Source of the DNA: Nostoc desertorum CM1-VF14
Lineage (GTDB): Bacteria; Cyanobacteriota; Cyanobacteriia; Cyanobacteriales; Nostocaceae
Direction of reading: 5' to 3'
DNA length: 64,000 nucleotides
NCBI GenBank assembly: GCA_019359245.1
Contig: JAHHHR010000010.1
Span: 101,426 to 165,425 of the forward strand
This document shows, one piece after another, positions 1 to 10,053 of this stretch. The notes under the pieces are model-generated. The model saw only the letters and a program-made list of their open reading frames with translations, was not told where the DNA came from and did no database searches. Within the stretch, counting starts at the first letter, position 1; every line of letters begins with the position of its first letter. The position numbers and the translations under genes were made by a program.

Positions 1-1
1 A

Positions 2-3000
2 TTTGAGGCGGCGTTGCAGGTAATCCAGACAAATCAGGGAAAACATCTCATGGATGACATCCGCAAGGTCATCCATGAGATAGAGAATGAGGATAAAAGG
101 TTGCTTCAACAGCAGTCACAAGCTGCAAAAGCCAGTGCTAAAAACACAGTTTTGACACTTGTGATCGCTATTTTTCTAAGTTTTCTGATTCTGGCTATAA
201 TCTACTATTTCATTTCTCGTGAGGTAACAGAGCGTAAATTAACAGAGGAAACACTAAACACAGAACGCAACTTTATCTCAGCAGTTCTTGATACAGCCAG
301 CGCTTTGGTAATAGTTCTTGACACACAAGGGCAAATCCTTCGCTTTAATCAAGCTTGTGAACAAACAACTGGTTACTCATTTGATGAGGTAAGAGGAAGG
401 CATTTCTGGAATCTGTTTCTACTTCCTGAACAGGTAGAGATGGTTAAAGCTGTTTTTGAGCAGTTGCGATCTGGTAAGGGACCCAAAGAGTACGAAAGCT
501 ATTGGGTAATAAAGGATGGCAGTCGGCGACTCATTGCCTGGACTAATACTGCTTTGGAAGACTATGAGGGCAACGTTCAATACATTGTTGCCACGGGTAT
601 TGATGTCAGTGATGTTGACGAGGAGCTTCGTTTACGTAAACGAACTGAACAACATTTGAAAGCACAGTACTCCACAACACGTGTTTTAGCAGAGTCAACT
701 ACAATCAACGAAGCCATGCCCCAAATTCTACAAGGAATATGCGAAAGTTTGGGATGGAATTTAAGTGAATTTTGGATAATAGATCAGCAAGCAAATCTAC
801 TGTCCTTGCAAAATACATGGTATAAAATCTCCCTTGAGATGCAAGAATTTGACATCTTCAGTCGACAGATTACGTTTGCGCCAGGAATTGGACTGCCTGG
901 TCGTGTCTGGGCTAGTGCAGAACCTGTTTGGATCGCTGATGTTGTTAAGGATCAGAATTTCCTTCGCTCTCAAATCGCTGCCCAAGCAGAACTGCACGGA
1001 GCTTTCGGTTTTCCGATCCGTACTGGTAAAAAAATCCTTGGTGTCATTACCTGCTTTAGTAATGAGATTCAGCAACCTGACCCAGATTTGGCAACAGTAA
1101 TGCATTCTATTGGTGAGCAAGTAGGGCAGTTTATCGAGCGCAAGCAAGCAGAAGAAGAACTTCAACGGCAAAACTTGCGATCGCAACTATTTACTGAAAT
1201 CACCCTCAAGATCCGTCAGTCTTTACAAATCAAAGAAATTCTCCAAATCAGTGTTACAGAGGTACAAAAAATTCTCCATAGCGACCGAGTTTTGATTTAT
1301 CAACCTTTGGCAGGTGGATCTGAAGCCACCATCGTTGAGGCAGTAGTTTCTGGCTGGCTGACAATCAAAGACAAAAAGTTTACTGATGCTTACTTTCAAG
1401 TGGAATATACACAGCAGTACTATCTACAGCAGTATCGTCAAAAACGAAATATCGGGCTTGCTGACTTGGATCTAGTCGAAGTCCAAAAAAGCCACATAGA
1501 ATTACTGCAACAATTTGGAGTCAAATCCAATTTGGTCATACCCATTCTTGTCAAAGAAGAACTCTGCGGTTTGCTAATTGTCCATCAATGCGGCAGTTCC
1601 CGCCAATGGTCTAGCTTTGAAACTCATCTTTTACGGCAAATAGCCGATCAAGTAGGTATTGCTTTAGCCCAGGCCCAAATGTTAAACGCAGAAACTCAAC
1701 AGCGACGAGAACTCGAAGTTGCTCGTCACCAAGCTGAATTAGCTTCTAAAACCAAAAGTGCCTTTTTGGCAAACATGAGCCATGAAATCCGAACTCCGAT
1801 GAATGCTGTGTTGGGCATGACAGGCTTAATGTTAGAAACTCCCCTAAACTCGGAGCAACGAGATTTTATCGAAACAATTCGCATTAGTGGAGACGCTCTC
1901 TTAAGCCTAATCAACGAAATTTTGGATCTGTCAAAACTTGAGGCTGGGGAAATGGCACTAGAAACTCTAGATTTTGACTTATCTACCTGCGTGGAAGAGG
2001 TGTTGGAATTATTAGCTCCCCCAGCCCATAATAAAGGATTAGAAATTGCCGCGTTAATCTATCCCAATGTTCCCACTCATCTGCAAGGCGATGCTGGCCG
2101 CTTGCGGCAAATTCTTATGAACCTGATCAGCAATGCGATCAAGTTCACCAGCAATGGAGAGGTAGTAATACGAGCAGAATTGCGATCAGAAAACTCTACT
2201 ACAGTCACCATCTATTTCACTATTACAGATACTGGTCTTGGTATTGCTTCTGAAGACCAATGCAAACTCTTTACGCCATTTACCCAAGTAGATGCTTCCA
2301 CCACCCGTAAATATGGCGGCACAGGTTTAGGATTAGCCATCTGTAAACAATTGGTGAGCTTAATGGGAGGAGAAATTGGCGTAGAAAGTCAGTTGGGCAA
2401 AGGATCTAAGTTTTGGTTTGAAGTAACTCTCCCCAAGCAACTTCACTCTCTTTGCTCAGAAGACGAAAGCGATGGCTTTGCCAACGCCAAGGGCGAACGC
2501 GGACTTCTGACTAATCGGCGCTTGTTAGTAGTGGATGATAATACCACTAATCGGAAAATCATCCACCATCAAGCTACTCGTTGGGGAATGCTGGTAGATC
2601 AGGCTGCTTCAGCTGCTAGTGCCCTTAAAGCTATTCAGGAGGCCGCAAAGCAGAAAAATCCTTATGAAGTTGCTCTGATTGATATACAGATGCCAGAGAT
2701 AGATGGCATGACTTTGGGAGAACAAATCAAAGGTAACCCAGCGATCGCCGGGTTACCTTTGATTATGCTTACTTCTATTAATCAAAGGGATGAAATCCAA
2801 CGAGCGCTAAAAATAGGATTTGCGGCTTATTTGGTCAAACCTGTTAAACCGTCCCGGCTCCTTGATACCATCATGACTATTTTAGTAACGCAGCCGGAAC
2901 AAGAGAAGCGAGAATTCAATAGTCAGGAGTTAAAAGTGAAAAATTACGAAAACAACAGCAATTATCATTCTCCTGGCACTGACTCCCCCAAACTTAGAAT

Positions 3001-3781
3001 TCTTTTAGCTGAAGATAATCTAGTGAATCAGAAAGTTGCCTTGAAGCAACTCCAAAGCTTGGGTTATAGTGCCGATGTTGCTGGTAATGGGAAAGAAGCC
3101 TTGCAGCTATTAGAAAAAATTCCCTACGATTTAATTCTAATGGATTGCCAAATGCCAGTTCTTGATGGTTTTGAAACCACAAAAGAAATTCATCGTTGGC
3201 AAGAAAGCAGCTTTGTCAGTGGTCGCCGTCCTGTGGTAATTGCGATGACAGCTAATGCCATGAAAGAAGATCAACAAATGTGTCTAGACGCAGGAATGGA
3301 CGACTATCTCAGCAAGCCAGTGATCAAAGAAAAATTGGCTGCGGCGCTAGAGCGTTGGGGCAGTGTAATATTCAGGGAAAAAGAAACAGATGCCTTGGAG
3401 CAGATAGCTTCTATAACAGATGTGACAGATGTAGATTCAGTTGACCTCCCAATTGATTGGGAACGCTTGCATCAACTCTCAGAAAACAACCCAGACTTTG
3501 AATTGGAACTACTACAAATATTTGTTGAAGATATTCAACCTCGTTTAGAGGTAATTAAAATTGCGATCGCAGATAATGACTATGAGCAACTAGCGATCCA
3601 AACCCATCAAATTAAAGGTGCTAGTGCCAATGTTGGAGCTACAACCATGCATCTAGCAGCAGAAAAACTAGAACAACTAGCTTACAATCAAGAACGCCGA
3701 GGTACTACTAACTTAATCTTAGAGTTAGAAGAGTTTCTTAAACGCATTCAAGAATTTTTAATCAGAACTCTTAACTCCTAA
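2..3781 (+). CDS. Hybrid sensor histidine kinase (CHASE3-PAS-GAF-GAF-HisKA-HATPase-REC-REC-HPt), 5' partial
   Basis: Inner-membrane phosphorelay sensor. The frame is open from base 2 and already reads the end of a CHASE3 domain ([13 protein letters not shown]), so the start lies outside the window. It continues with one transmembrane helix (about 155-215), a PAS domain (about 265-615), two GAF domains (about 690-1140 and 1190-1670), and a HisKA domain with phospho-acceptor His in [10 protein letters not shown] (codon 1781). The ATPase domain carries an N box (LISNAIKFT) and G boxes (DTGLGIA, GTGLGLA). Two receivers follow with acceptor Asp codons at 2681 and 3143, then a C-terminal HPt domain with its His at 3605 ([12 protein letters not shown]). 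All catalytic residues are present, so a full His-Asp-His relay can run within one chain. The CHASE3 end resembles that of the kinase at 26368. The next genes form a partner-switching module, a possible output; that link is inferred. Confidence 0.93.
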   Translation, partial: FEAALQVIQTNQGKHLMDDIRKVIHEIENEDKRLLQQQSQAAKASAKNTVLTLVIAIFLSFLILAIIYYFISREVTERKLTEETLNTERNFISAVLDTASALVIVLDTQGQILRFNQACEQTTGYSFDEVRGRHFWNLFLLPEQVEMVKAVFEQLRSGKGPKEYESYWVIKDGSRRLIAWTNTALEDYEGNVQYIVATGIDVSDVDEELRLRKRTEQHLKAQYSTTRVLAESTTINEAMPQILQGICESLGWNLSEFWIIDQQANLLSLQNTWYKISLEMQEFDIFSRQITFAPGIGLPGRVWASAEPVWIADVVKDQNFLRSQIAAQAELHGAFGFPIRTGKKILGVITCFSNEIQQPDPDLATVMHSIGEQVGQFIERKQAEEELQRQNLRSQLFTEITLKIRQSLQIKEILQISVTEVQKILHSDRVLIYQPLAGGSEATIVEAVVSGWLTIKDKKFTDAYFQVEYTQQYYLQQYRQKRNIGLADLDLVEVQKSHIELLQQFGVKSNLVIPILVKEELCGLLIVHQCGSSRQWSSFETHLLRQIADQVGIALAQAQMLNAETQQRRELEVARHQAELASKTKSAFLANMSHEIRTPMNAVLGMTGLMLETPLNSEQRDFIETIRISGDALLSLINEILDLSKLEAGEMALETLDFDLSTCVEEVLELLAPPAHNKGLEIAALIYPNVPTHLQGDAGRLRQILMNLISNAIKFTSNGEVVIRAELRSENSTTVTIYFTITDTGLGIASEDQCKLFTPFTQVDASTTRKYGGTGLGLAICKQLVSLMGGEIGVESQLGKGSKFWFEVTLPKQLHSLCSEDESDGFANAKGERGLLTNRRLLVVDDNTTNRKIIHHQATRWGMLVDQAASAASALKAIQEAAKQKNPYEVALIDIQMPEIDGMTLGEQIKGNPAIAGLPLIMLTSINQRDEIQRALKIGFAAYLVKPVKPSRLLDTIMTILVTQPEQEKREFNSQELKVKNYENNSNYHSPGTDSPKLRILLAEDNLVNQKVALKQLQSLGYSADVAGNGKEALQLLEKIPYDLILMDCQMPVLDGFETTKEIHRWQESSFVSGRRPVVIAMTANAMKEDQQMCLDAGMDDYLSKPVIKEKLAAALERWGSVIFREKETDALEQIASITDVTDVDSVDLPIDWERLHQLSENNPDFELELLQIFVEDIQPRLEVIKIAIADNDYEQLAIQTHQIKGASANVGATTMHLAAEKLEQLAYNQERRGTTNLILELEEFLKRIQEFLIRTLNS

Positions 3782-3809
3782 CTCCTCACTCTAAATTACT
3801 GCTGTAAAC

Positions 3810-4226
3810 TTAGTAATATTTACTAATAAATAAACAGTAACGATTATCTACTGTCGGCTCATAACTCAACTTATCGGAAATGGCGGACATGATTTTTAAA
3901 CCTCGACCGCGCTCTTGATGATTATCCTCAAATTCAGATGTTTGTTGCAATTTATGCTCTAAGTCAAAGGGTTCACCTTGAGACCAAATCCGAATTTCTA
4001 TGTATTCATTTAACCGCACAGCTTCTATCTCAATAGGAGTTTCAACAGGTAAATTTTTGTGGGCATGTTCAACGATGTTAGTAAAGCCTTCCATCATCAG
4101 GGTTTGACATTGCCACCAAATATTTTTATCGAGAATAGGTGGTTGATTCATCTGCTCAAACCAAGACAACACTTGATGCGAGGCTGTAAGGTCTGTGTTA
4201 ACTTTGAGATAAATTTTATTTTTCAC
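3810..4226 (-). CDS. RsbW-type anti-sigma serine kinase (HATPase_c_2)
   Basis: Protein of 138 residues with the GHKL ATPase fold of RsbW/SpoIIAB proteins. It has an N-box-like EGFTNIVEHAH near residue 47 and a glycine-rich ERGRGLKIM near residue 106. Such proteins bind ATP, phosphorylate a STAS-domain antagonist and sequester a sigma factor or another client. The gene is convergent with the hybrid kinase and divergent from the receiver-PP2C gene at 4376; the matching STAS protein is at 5609. Together these make a complete RsbW/RsbU/RsbV set. The client is not encoded here. The ribosome binding site is weak, but the family begins at this methionine region. Confidence 0.85.
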   Translation of the reverse strand: MKNKIYLKVNTDLTASHQVLSWFEQMNQPPILDKNIWWQCQTLMMEGFTNIVEHAHKNLPVETPIEIEAVRLNEYIEIRIWSQGEPFDLEHKLQQTSEFEDNHQERGRGLKIMSAISDKLSYEPTVDNRYCLFISKYY

Positions 4227-4375
4227 TTCTTAACCAATAAAATATTTTGAGATAATCATATTCGGTAATTAATTTATTTAATTTGAGTATTTTCACTATA
4301 CATTCTAAACTCAATTGCATATAAGTTTAATTAGAGTAACTATTTACTTTTCTTTTACTTAGTAAATTTTAATTT

Positions 4376-5566
4376 ATGTTTAAAATTCTGGTTATTGATG
4401 ATGACCCTATAGTGCGAACAGTACTGAAAAGAACACTGCAAAATCAAGGTTATGATACCAGTGTAGCCAGCAATGGCGAAGAAGGAATTATACAAGCACA
4501 ATTACTACGTCCTGCTCTGATTATCTGTGACTGGATGATGTCCCAACTAGATGGGCTAGAAGTATGTCGTCGAATTAAGGTAGATCCAGAGTTGGCAACT
4601 ACTTTTTTTATTCTATTGACTGCTAGGGGAGCAGTTCGAGGAGAGGAGGAAGACAGAGTTAGGGGACTTGACGCTGGAGCAGATGAGTTTATCTCTAAAC
4701 CAATAGAGATGAATGAATTGAAAGCACGGGTAAGAGCAGGGCTAAGATTACACCAGTTAAATCAGGATTTACAAAGTCAAAAAGAAGCCTTGGAAACACT
4801 AAATCAGGATTTGCAAACCCAAAAGCAAATTTTAGAAGCAGAATTGGAACAGGCGGCTGGTTATGTGCGATCGCTTTTACCCTCACCACTTGTAGGAGCA
4901 GTAACTACAGAAAATTTGTTTATTCCCTCAGCACAGCTAGGGGGTGATTGCTTTGATCATCATTGGCTCGACGAGGATAATTTAGCAATTTATTTGTTGG
5001 ACGTATCAGGGCATGGGGTGGGTTCAGCTCTCCTATCTGTATCTGTGCTGAATGTTTTGCGATCGCAATCTCTACCGAACACTAACTTTTGTCAACCTAG
5101 TGAAGTCTTAAAAGCGCTCAATCAAGCTTTTCAAATGGGGAAGCACGGTGATAAATATTTCACAATCTGGTATGGAGTTTATCACCGCCTTAAACGTCAA
5201 CTTATTTATGCCAATGCCGGACATCCACCAGCGCTGTTGTTATCTAATACCTCTACAACAAGCATCCAAGTTAAACAGCTAAGTTCTTTAGATTTACCAA
5301 TCGGCTTTTTACCTAATATCCAATTTGAGGATGCTATTTCTGATATTGAAGAAAACAGCACTTTATACATCTTTAGCGATGGTGCTTATGAAATTAATCA
5401 GCCAGATGGTAAAATTTGGGGTATTGATGCTTTCATTGACTTACTAACTAAACATAGCCTGAAAGATAGATGTCATTTAAAGCAACTATTAGCGGACATT
5501 CTCAACTTAAATGCTCAAGATAATCTTGATGATGACTTATCTTTGGTAAAAGTTAACTTTAGCTAG
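4376..5566 (+). CDS. Response regulator with PP2C (SpoIIE/RsbU-type) phosphatase output
   Basis: Protein of 396 residues. An N-terminal receiver (about 1-125: VIDDDP acid pocket, acceptor Asp in IICDWMM, conserved Lys in FISKP) is joined by a short coiled coil (about 128-165) to a PP2C-type serine phosphatase domain (about 175-395). The metal-binding acidic motifs GGDCFD, DVSGHG, FSDGAYE and DNLDDDLSL are all visible. Proteins of this design dephosphorylate STAS antagonists when their receiver is phosphorylated. The gene lies between the RsbW-type kinase and the STAS gene, so it is the likely input of this switch. ATG at 4376 begins right before the receiver fold. Confidence 0.92.
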   Translation: MFKILVIDDDPIVRTVLKRTLQNQGYDTSVASNGEEGIIQAQLLRPALIICDWMMSQLDGLEVCRRIKVDPELATTFFILLTARGAVRGEEEDRVRGLDAGADEFISKPIEMNELKARVRAGLRLHQLNQDLQSQKEALETLNQDLQTQKQILEAELEQAAGYVRSLLPSPLVGAVTTENLFIPSAQLGGDCFDHHWLDEDNLAIYLLDVSGHGVGSALLSVSVLNVLRSQSLPNTNFCQPSEVLKALNQAFQMGKHGDKYFTIWYGVYHRLKRQLIYANAGHPPALLLSNTSTTSIQVKQLSSLDLPIGFLPNIQFEDAISDIEENSTLYIFSDGAYEINQPDGKIWGIDAFIDLLTKHSLKDRCHLKQLLADILNLNAQDNLDDDLSLVKVNFS

Positions 5567-5608
5567 TATAGTCAAAGATGCAGATTAAAATTTTGTATTG
5601 TCTACAGC

Positions 5609-5935
5609 TTACTTTATTGCCAATACTTGGCGCTTGAATTCCTCTTGGTCAGCAAATATTTGTAAAATTTTATCCATTTTAGTCAGTTTAAACAACATCC
5701 CGACTTGATCGCTGATAGAACAGACAAAAAGTTTACCATTAGCGTTTTGCACCATTTGCGCTGCTGATACTAAAGCGCCTAAACCAGAGCTATCGATAAA
5801 GTTTACTTCTTTCATGTCAAGCAACACAATATCGCATCCTTTCGCCAGAATGCCGGCCATTTGACGACGTAGCTCATTACCTCTAATGCCATCTAAAATT
5901 CCAGATAGTTCTAGTACTGTTACACTCAAATTCAT
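5609..5935 (-). CDS. STAS-domain anti-anti-sigma factor (RsbV/SpoIIAA type)
   Basis: About 108 residues, a single STAS domain. The phosphorylatable serine region reads FIDSSGLGALV. Members are phosphorylated by RsbW-type kinases and dephosphorylated by RsbU-type phosphatases; the unphosphorylated form binds the kinase and frees its client. The frame stays open upstream to 6040, but homology starts at MNLSVTVLELSG, whose ATG (5935) has an AGGG about ten bases upstream, so this start was chosen. It faces the PP2C gene tail to tail. Confidence 0.88.
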   Translation of the reverse strand: MNLSVTVLELSGILDGIRGNELRRQMAGILAKGCDIVLLDMKEVNFIDSSGLGALVSAAQMVQNANGKLFVCSISDQVGMLFKLTKMDKILQIFADQEEFKRQVLAIK

Positions 5936-6040
5936 GGTTGATGCCCTATATATTTGAATTGAAAATATGTATTCATATTTTGGCATCGATCTAAGGTAAG
6001 CGGCAATAGAGATAGTAATAATTTTGCTTTTTATACGCAA

Positions 6041-6274
6041 TTAGCTGTTTTTGATCGCTTGGCGATTGTTAGCTATTGCAGTAAAAAATCTAGCATCCAT
6101 ACATTGGCGGGAATTTTCAAAATCTTCATAAAAACCATGTTTCTGACCTAAATCTCGTGCCCAAAAACGAGATATAACTAGTATGGACTTAAGTAGCATA
6201 AATGCTTTATTTGACTCTGATTCATAACAACCAATAGCTGGAAAATTTTCCTCAATTACAGAGATTATATTCAC
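6041..6274 (-). CDS. Hypothetical small protein
   Basis: Open frame of 77 codons from a GTG, one base away from the longest frame of the STAS gene. I do not recognise the product. It has a short hydrophobic stretch (AFMLLKSILVI, around residue 24-34), no signal peptide and no clear ribosome binding site. It could be a remnant of a longer gene, since the neighbouring stretch up to 7.2 kb carries decayed coding sequence. Low confidence that it is translated. Confidence 0.25.
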   Translation of the reverse strand: MNIISVIEENFPAIGCYESESNKAFMLLKSILVISRFWARDLGQKHGFYEDFENSRQCMDARFFTAIANNRQAIKNS

Positions 6275-6451
6275 AAAAAAGTTGAGTTAAAAACCATGCC
6301 AAAAAATAAGTAGTACCATAAAGTTATATTTTTGCGGGTAGCAACATTAGAAACTGTGAGTGCACATACTTTATGATCTCTATGTCCATATTTTCCGCAA
6401 CGCCAGTTTTTTATGTCCATTATTGATTAGATGCTTGACTTACCAGTGTTT

Positions 6452-7197
6452 TCAAATTGCTTCTGTTTCTAGCCGCATTTCTAGATACTTTGCCCCGATA
6501 ATTTTCAGCCAGATTGCCATCCGACCTAAATCAATTGCTGACCAACCAAATTCTTCGCGTTTCTCTAGTCATAATTAACGGGTACGAGGGTTTTTGCATT
6601 GTAGACCTTGTTGGGTAGTTCATCTTTGTATAAGGGCATAGATGCCAGTGTTTTCAAAATTTTGCTCATTTTGGCTTCAAATTCAGCCGCAGGCGCGATA
6701 TTGAGTTCTTTAGCAGTGACTAAGGTTGCGATCGCTGCTGTCTGATCCCACATACTGACCGAGGCAAAGCCATCAACGGAATTGACTAAGCCAGCTTCAT
6801 CGTTCCAGTTGCGCTGAAAGTATGACCAAGCCTGATGGGCAGTTGTCGTTTCCTCTGAGGTTAGTTTTCCAACTCCAGGAGCAACATAGGGAATTATCGT
6901 TACTGTTAGTTGATTCTTAGGAGTGGTTTGACCTGGTAAAACTACAAATTTTGCATCAAGGCTGGCAACTCTTTCAGCTTCTTTAGCCAAAGAGAGGGAG
7001 CTTTGGGGTTCCTTTGGTTGTACCGACTGCCGTGAAGCAGTTTCGGATGTTGATATTCCTGGTTTTGCTATAGAAGTTTGTGAAAGTTGCTTAGACCAAA
7101 CATTAAAAATTGCGATCGCTATGATAGCGGTAACTACTCCTCCGACAGAAACTAGTATGGACAAACTCTCAGGTGGTGGTTGAAAATCAGAACTCAT
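6452..7197 (-). pseudogene. DUF3131-domain membrane-anchored protein, broken by frameshift
   Basis: The intact part (7197 down to 6565, about 210 residues from MSSDF) has an N-terminal transmembrane helix (about residues 12-32), a variable linker and the start of a DUF3131 domain: WSYFQRNWNDEAGLVNS, MWDQTAAIATLVTA and LPNKVYNAKTLVPVNY are typical of that family. The frame hits TAG at 6565-6567, but the expected continuation lies in another frame at 6558-6452 (REEFGWSAIDLGRMAIWLK and onward) before another stop. Weaker family-like sequence continues to about 6390. A frameshift near 6560 followed by decay explains this. The family has no known biochemical function; intact members are usually larger. 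Confidence 0.65.
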
Positions 7198-7459
7198 ACT
7201 GATTAAAGCCTCATGTTGCAAGTCAGTGTTGCTTGCGTAGTTTCACCAAATCCATTTTTCCCAACTTTGCAATCTAACTAACACCCAGAAGTTCCCCTAA
7301 ATTTGCAAGGGTTGCAAAAGTGCTACTCCCGAAGGATTGTCAACAAAATTTAATTCTGAATTCTGCCTCCTGAATTCTGTTTTTTAAAATTTAAATTCCG
7401 CCCACGATAATAATTACTACAATAAAATAGTCACGCACCCGATCTCTGGAGTTCTAGCA

Positions 7460-8035
7460 GTGGGCTTATTTGATGATTTGAGTCGGTTTCTAGAAAACCG
7501 TTTAGAAGAATTCTTGCGTAATAATCCACATTTGGAGTTAGAGGCGCTGCTAGAACAGCTGCGTGAGCAAGAGGAAGGCACATTAAAGCTGATCGCAGAT
7601 TTACAAGTACAAGAAAAGCGATCGCAAGAAGAAATTCTGTCCACCGCCCAAGAAATTCAGCGTTGGCATATCCGTGTTCAAAAAGCCAAAAATGCTGGTA
7701 GGGAAGATTTAGCGGCCGCTGCGGGTGAGCGAGAAGCAGCCCTGTTGCGCGAAGGAAATCAACGCTGGGGACATATGCAAGGGCTGAAAGAACGCATTAA
7801 CCAATCTCAGGAACTACTGCAAAAAATTCAACAACGGCGACAGGAGGTACAAGCTAAAGCTGTCGAAGCACAGACAGCCCGTGCTAAAGCGCAAACTCAG
7901 CAGCGTTTTGAAACCAGTGGATGGTCGAATAAAACTAGCAGTTATTCTAGTGGGTTTGATGACTTAGAAGAGAAGTTCCGTAACTGGGAAACTCAGGATG
8001 AGCTAGAACAAATGAAGCGTAATTTGGGGAAATAA
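7460..8035 (+). CDS. TIGR04376-type cyanobacterial coiled-coil protein
   Basis: Protein of 191 residues starting at GTG 7460 (MGLFDDLSRFLENRLEEFL), a start that matches the conserved beginning of this cyanobacterial family. It is almost entirely helical and charged, with a long predicted coiled coil (about 25-150) rich in E, Q, R and A, then a short Ser/Gly linker and a C-terminal segment (FDDLEEKFRNWETQDELEQM). The layout is reminiscent of PspA-like proteins, but I see no real homology that assigns a function. It is monocistronic and followed within 30 bases by a terminator-like repeat. Confidence 0.8.
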   Translation: MGLFDDLSRFLENRLEEFLRNNPHLELEALLEQLREQEEGTLKLIADLQVQEKRSQEEILSTAQEIQRWHIRVQKAKNAGREDLAAAAGEREAALLREGNQRWGHMQGLKERINQSQELLQKIQQRRQEVQAKAVEAQTARAKAQTQQRFETSGWSNKTSSYSSGFDDLEEKFRNWETQDELEQMKRNLGK

Positions 8036-8059
8036 TCGCCAAGCTTGAATTTTAAACAC

Positions 8060-8150
8060 GTTGACGGTTGACTGTTAACCGTCAACGCCCTAAAAACACG
8101 TCTCTCATCCCATCTTTAAAAAGAGTGGGTTTTCCGAACGCCTTTTTATA
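8060..8150 (+). terminator. Dispersed terminator-like repeat, copy 1
   Basis: Two hairpins in a row. The first (8060-8086) pairs GTTGACGGTT with AACCGTCAAC. The second contains CCCA (8109-8112) and TGGG (8126-8129) inside a longer partial stem, followed by CCTTTTTATA. Near-identical sequence recurs at 18362-18592 and 35363-35460, each time just downstream of a plus-strand gene. Confidence 0.7.
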
Positions 8151-8531
8151 AATTTCATTTTTGTACTTCTTGTTTTATTTTTTATCTGTATCGCTAATAA
8201 CAAATTTCGCTATTTATTAAAATTTTTAAATATTCATACTTAATAAAATCATCAAGTAAGTAAATTCTTGAAATTGTATTTAATTTACTAATCAGGATTT
8301 ATTTTTCTGATAAAGTTTACTAAAGTCAAGTTTTACCTCTTCTTTGCTTTACTACTAACACATCGTAATAATCCTAAATTTTTTGATTAATCATCAACAA
8401 GGAGAAGATATAAAAAGTTTTGTAGTTTTCAAATATAACGTGTAATTTAACACATTTTATCTCAGTTATTCAGTGTTGTTGCCGCAGTATTTTCTAAATT
8501 TCTTCAATGATAACTGAGGCAGAGAAAATAT
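8151..8531. other. AT-rich intergenic region with leader hairpin
   Basis: No coding sequence seen. It is strongly AT-rich. Shortly before the permease start, CTCAGTTAT (about 8461) and ATAACTGAG (about 8511) can pair and enclose about 40 bases; the right arm overlaps the GAGG that could serve as ribosome binding site for the gene at 8532, so some control of translation is possible. Confidence 0.4.
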
Positions 8532-9092
8532 ATGTTTTTAGACATTTTAGCTAGCCTGCAACGGTTATTTGTTGGATACATTCCAGCCGCCGTTTTAGGT
8601 AGTTTTATCGGATACCTAATAGGTATGAATAGCATGGTTTATCAGCTATTTAGGCTGATATTCCAGATACCACATAGTATCCCTCCTATAGCTTTGCTAC
8701 CTATTGCCCTAATAGCGTTTCAAGAGAGCGAATCGGCTGCTATTACAGTAGTTTTCGTTGGAACTCTCTGGACAATGATTATTAATACAGCAATAGGGAT
8801 GCAGCATTTTCAAAGACAGAACAAGAACTTTCGAGTAGCTATATTTCATATATTTCATGCCTTGAAAGTTAGCATTTGGGTAGCATGGTTTATAGTTATT
8901 GCTACAGAAATGTTAACAGGCCCAAAAGGACTTGGCTTTACCCTCTGGGAAGCTTATAAAGCTGGCAATGTCGATTACATAATTCAGGTGATCCTCTACA
9001 TCGGTATCATTGGCTTTTTGCTGGATCAGCTACTAGATTTCGCAGCTTATATTCTCTCGCAAATGGTTTCAGATGGGAAGAAATCTTCCTAA
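8532..9092 (+). CDS. Orphan NrtB/SsuC/TauC-like ABC permease, short form
   Basis: Membrane protein of 186 residues, similar to the inner-membrane permeases of nitrate/sulfonate/taurine importers: the IPPIALLPIALIAF region, TLWTMIINTAIGM, and the C-terminal ATEMLTGPKGLGFTLWEAY are characteristic. Family members have about 250-280 residues. Here the first helix is missing, and the cytoplasmic EAA coupling loop (normally 20-25 residues between FRVA and the next helix) is deleted: FRVAIFHIFHALKVSIWVAWF runs almost straight on. No ATPase or binding protein is adjacent. It may be a degenerate paralogue or a protein with a job other than transport. The hydrophobic core remains intact, which suggests selection. 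Confidence 0.7.
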   Translation: MFLDILASLQRLFVGYIPAAVLGSFIGYLIGMNSMVYQLFRLIFQIPHSIPPIALLPIALIAFQESESAAITVVFVGTLWTMIINTAIGMQHFQRQNKNFRVAIFHIFHALKVSIWVAWFIVIATEMLTGPKGLGFTLWEAYKAGNVDYIIQVILYIGIIGFLLDQLLDFAAYILSQMVSDGKKSS

Positions 9093-9169
9093 ATTTTATC
9101 TAGGCTTACGGATTGCACTCTACCAGCTAATAGTTTGCTTCGCAGAAGGTATTCCCAAAGAACGAGTTG

Positions 9170-9413
9170 CTACGCAATATCAACGTTGATACCAGGGTGT
9201 AAAGCTTCATCAGGAATTTTGAGCTTGCCCAAGGTTAGAGTAAAACGGTTGTAGTCACGAGTCACAAGTTCGTTGAGGATATCTTCTTCATATTCAGTTA
9301 AATTCAATGTTACAGCTTGATTGCCAAAGCTGGTGATGGGTTGTCTTTCTTGCCAAATTATTTGAAAAGCTTCTAGACGCTGTTCAAACTCTCGATAATC
9401 ATTTGCGATCGCC
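9170..9413 (-). pseudogene. Coding remnant without start codon
   Basis: The minus-strand frame between stop codons at about 9415 and 9170-9172 encodes a protein-like segment of about 80 residues (for example DYREFEQRLEAFQIIWQERQ and LVTRDYNRFTLTLGKLKIPD). It has no ATG or GTG at the beginning. Amino-acid composition is natural, so this looks like the 3' part of a lost gene. Family not recognised. The rest of 9093-9606 shows no gene. Confidence 0.4.
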
Positions 9414-9606
9414 TAACTTTTTATCAAGCAAGTTTGCAGTAAAAAGGCTCAAGCATTCCTGCCTGAGCCACAACTAAATTCAATTTTTAGATTAGTTAAA
9501 TTTCCCGCACAACTAGCGTATAAGTTGCCAGCATTTTAAGGTATTACTTTAGTTCGCTAATCTGATTGCAATCTTCACAGCAGATCCTTTTTAGACTAAA
9601 AATTAA

Positions 9607-9966
9607 TTATCCAAACTCAATATACTCAATGATGGTTCCATCAGGATGCATCGCTCGCATATTGGCTCCAGTGGGAACTTTGTTAGGTTCCGCCAGAATC
9701 ACTGCACCTTGCTGAATAAGTGCTTCTCGAAAATCATTGAGTGAGTCGACGAGAAATGTTGCATGTGTACTCTTGAATGAAGAGAGTGCTTCTGCCGAAC
9801 CAGCAATTAAAAGAATAGAACCCACACCTGCGAGTTCCAACTCAGCCTCAGAATATTGAAACCACAACCAACATTTTTCTGTAAAAAGATTTTCATAGAA
9901 AGCGATCGCCTCATCCAAGTCTATCGGACTAAGATAAACTCTGGTTAGTACTTTAAGAATTTGCAT
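9607..9966 (-). CDS. VOC-family (glyoxalase-like) protein
   Basis: Protein of 119 residues with one vicinal-oxygen-chelate module: a beta-alpha-beta start (VLTRVYLSPIDLDEAIAFYE), a middle strand block (LELAGVGSILLIAGS) and the C-terminal GTIIEYIEF strand that carries a metal-ligand glutamate in this fold. Members include glyoxalase I, bleomycin-resistance proteins and dioxygenases; the substrate cannot be told from sequence. ATG at 9966. The gene stands alone. Confidence 0.8.
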   Translation of the reverse strand: MQILKVLTRVYLSPIDLDEAIAFYENLFTEKCWLWFQYSEAELELAGVGSILLIAGSAEALSSFKSTHATFLVDSLNDFREALIQQGAVILAEPNKVPTGANMRAMHPDGTIIEYIEFG

Positions 9967-10053
9967 TGCAAACTGTCTATTAGGCCGCTAGTGGATTTTA
10001 TTTTGCTTACTCGGCAACTATAGTTAACTAAGATTAATCAAGAATAGCCTATC

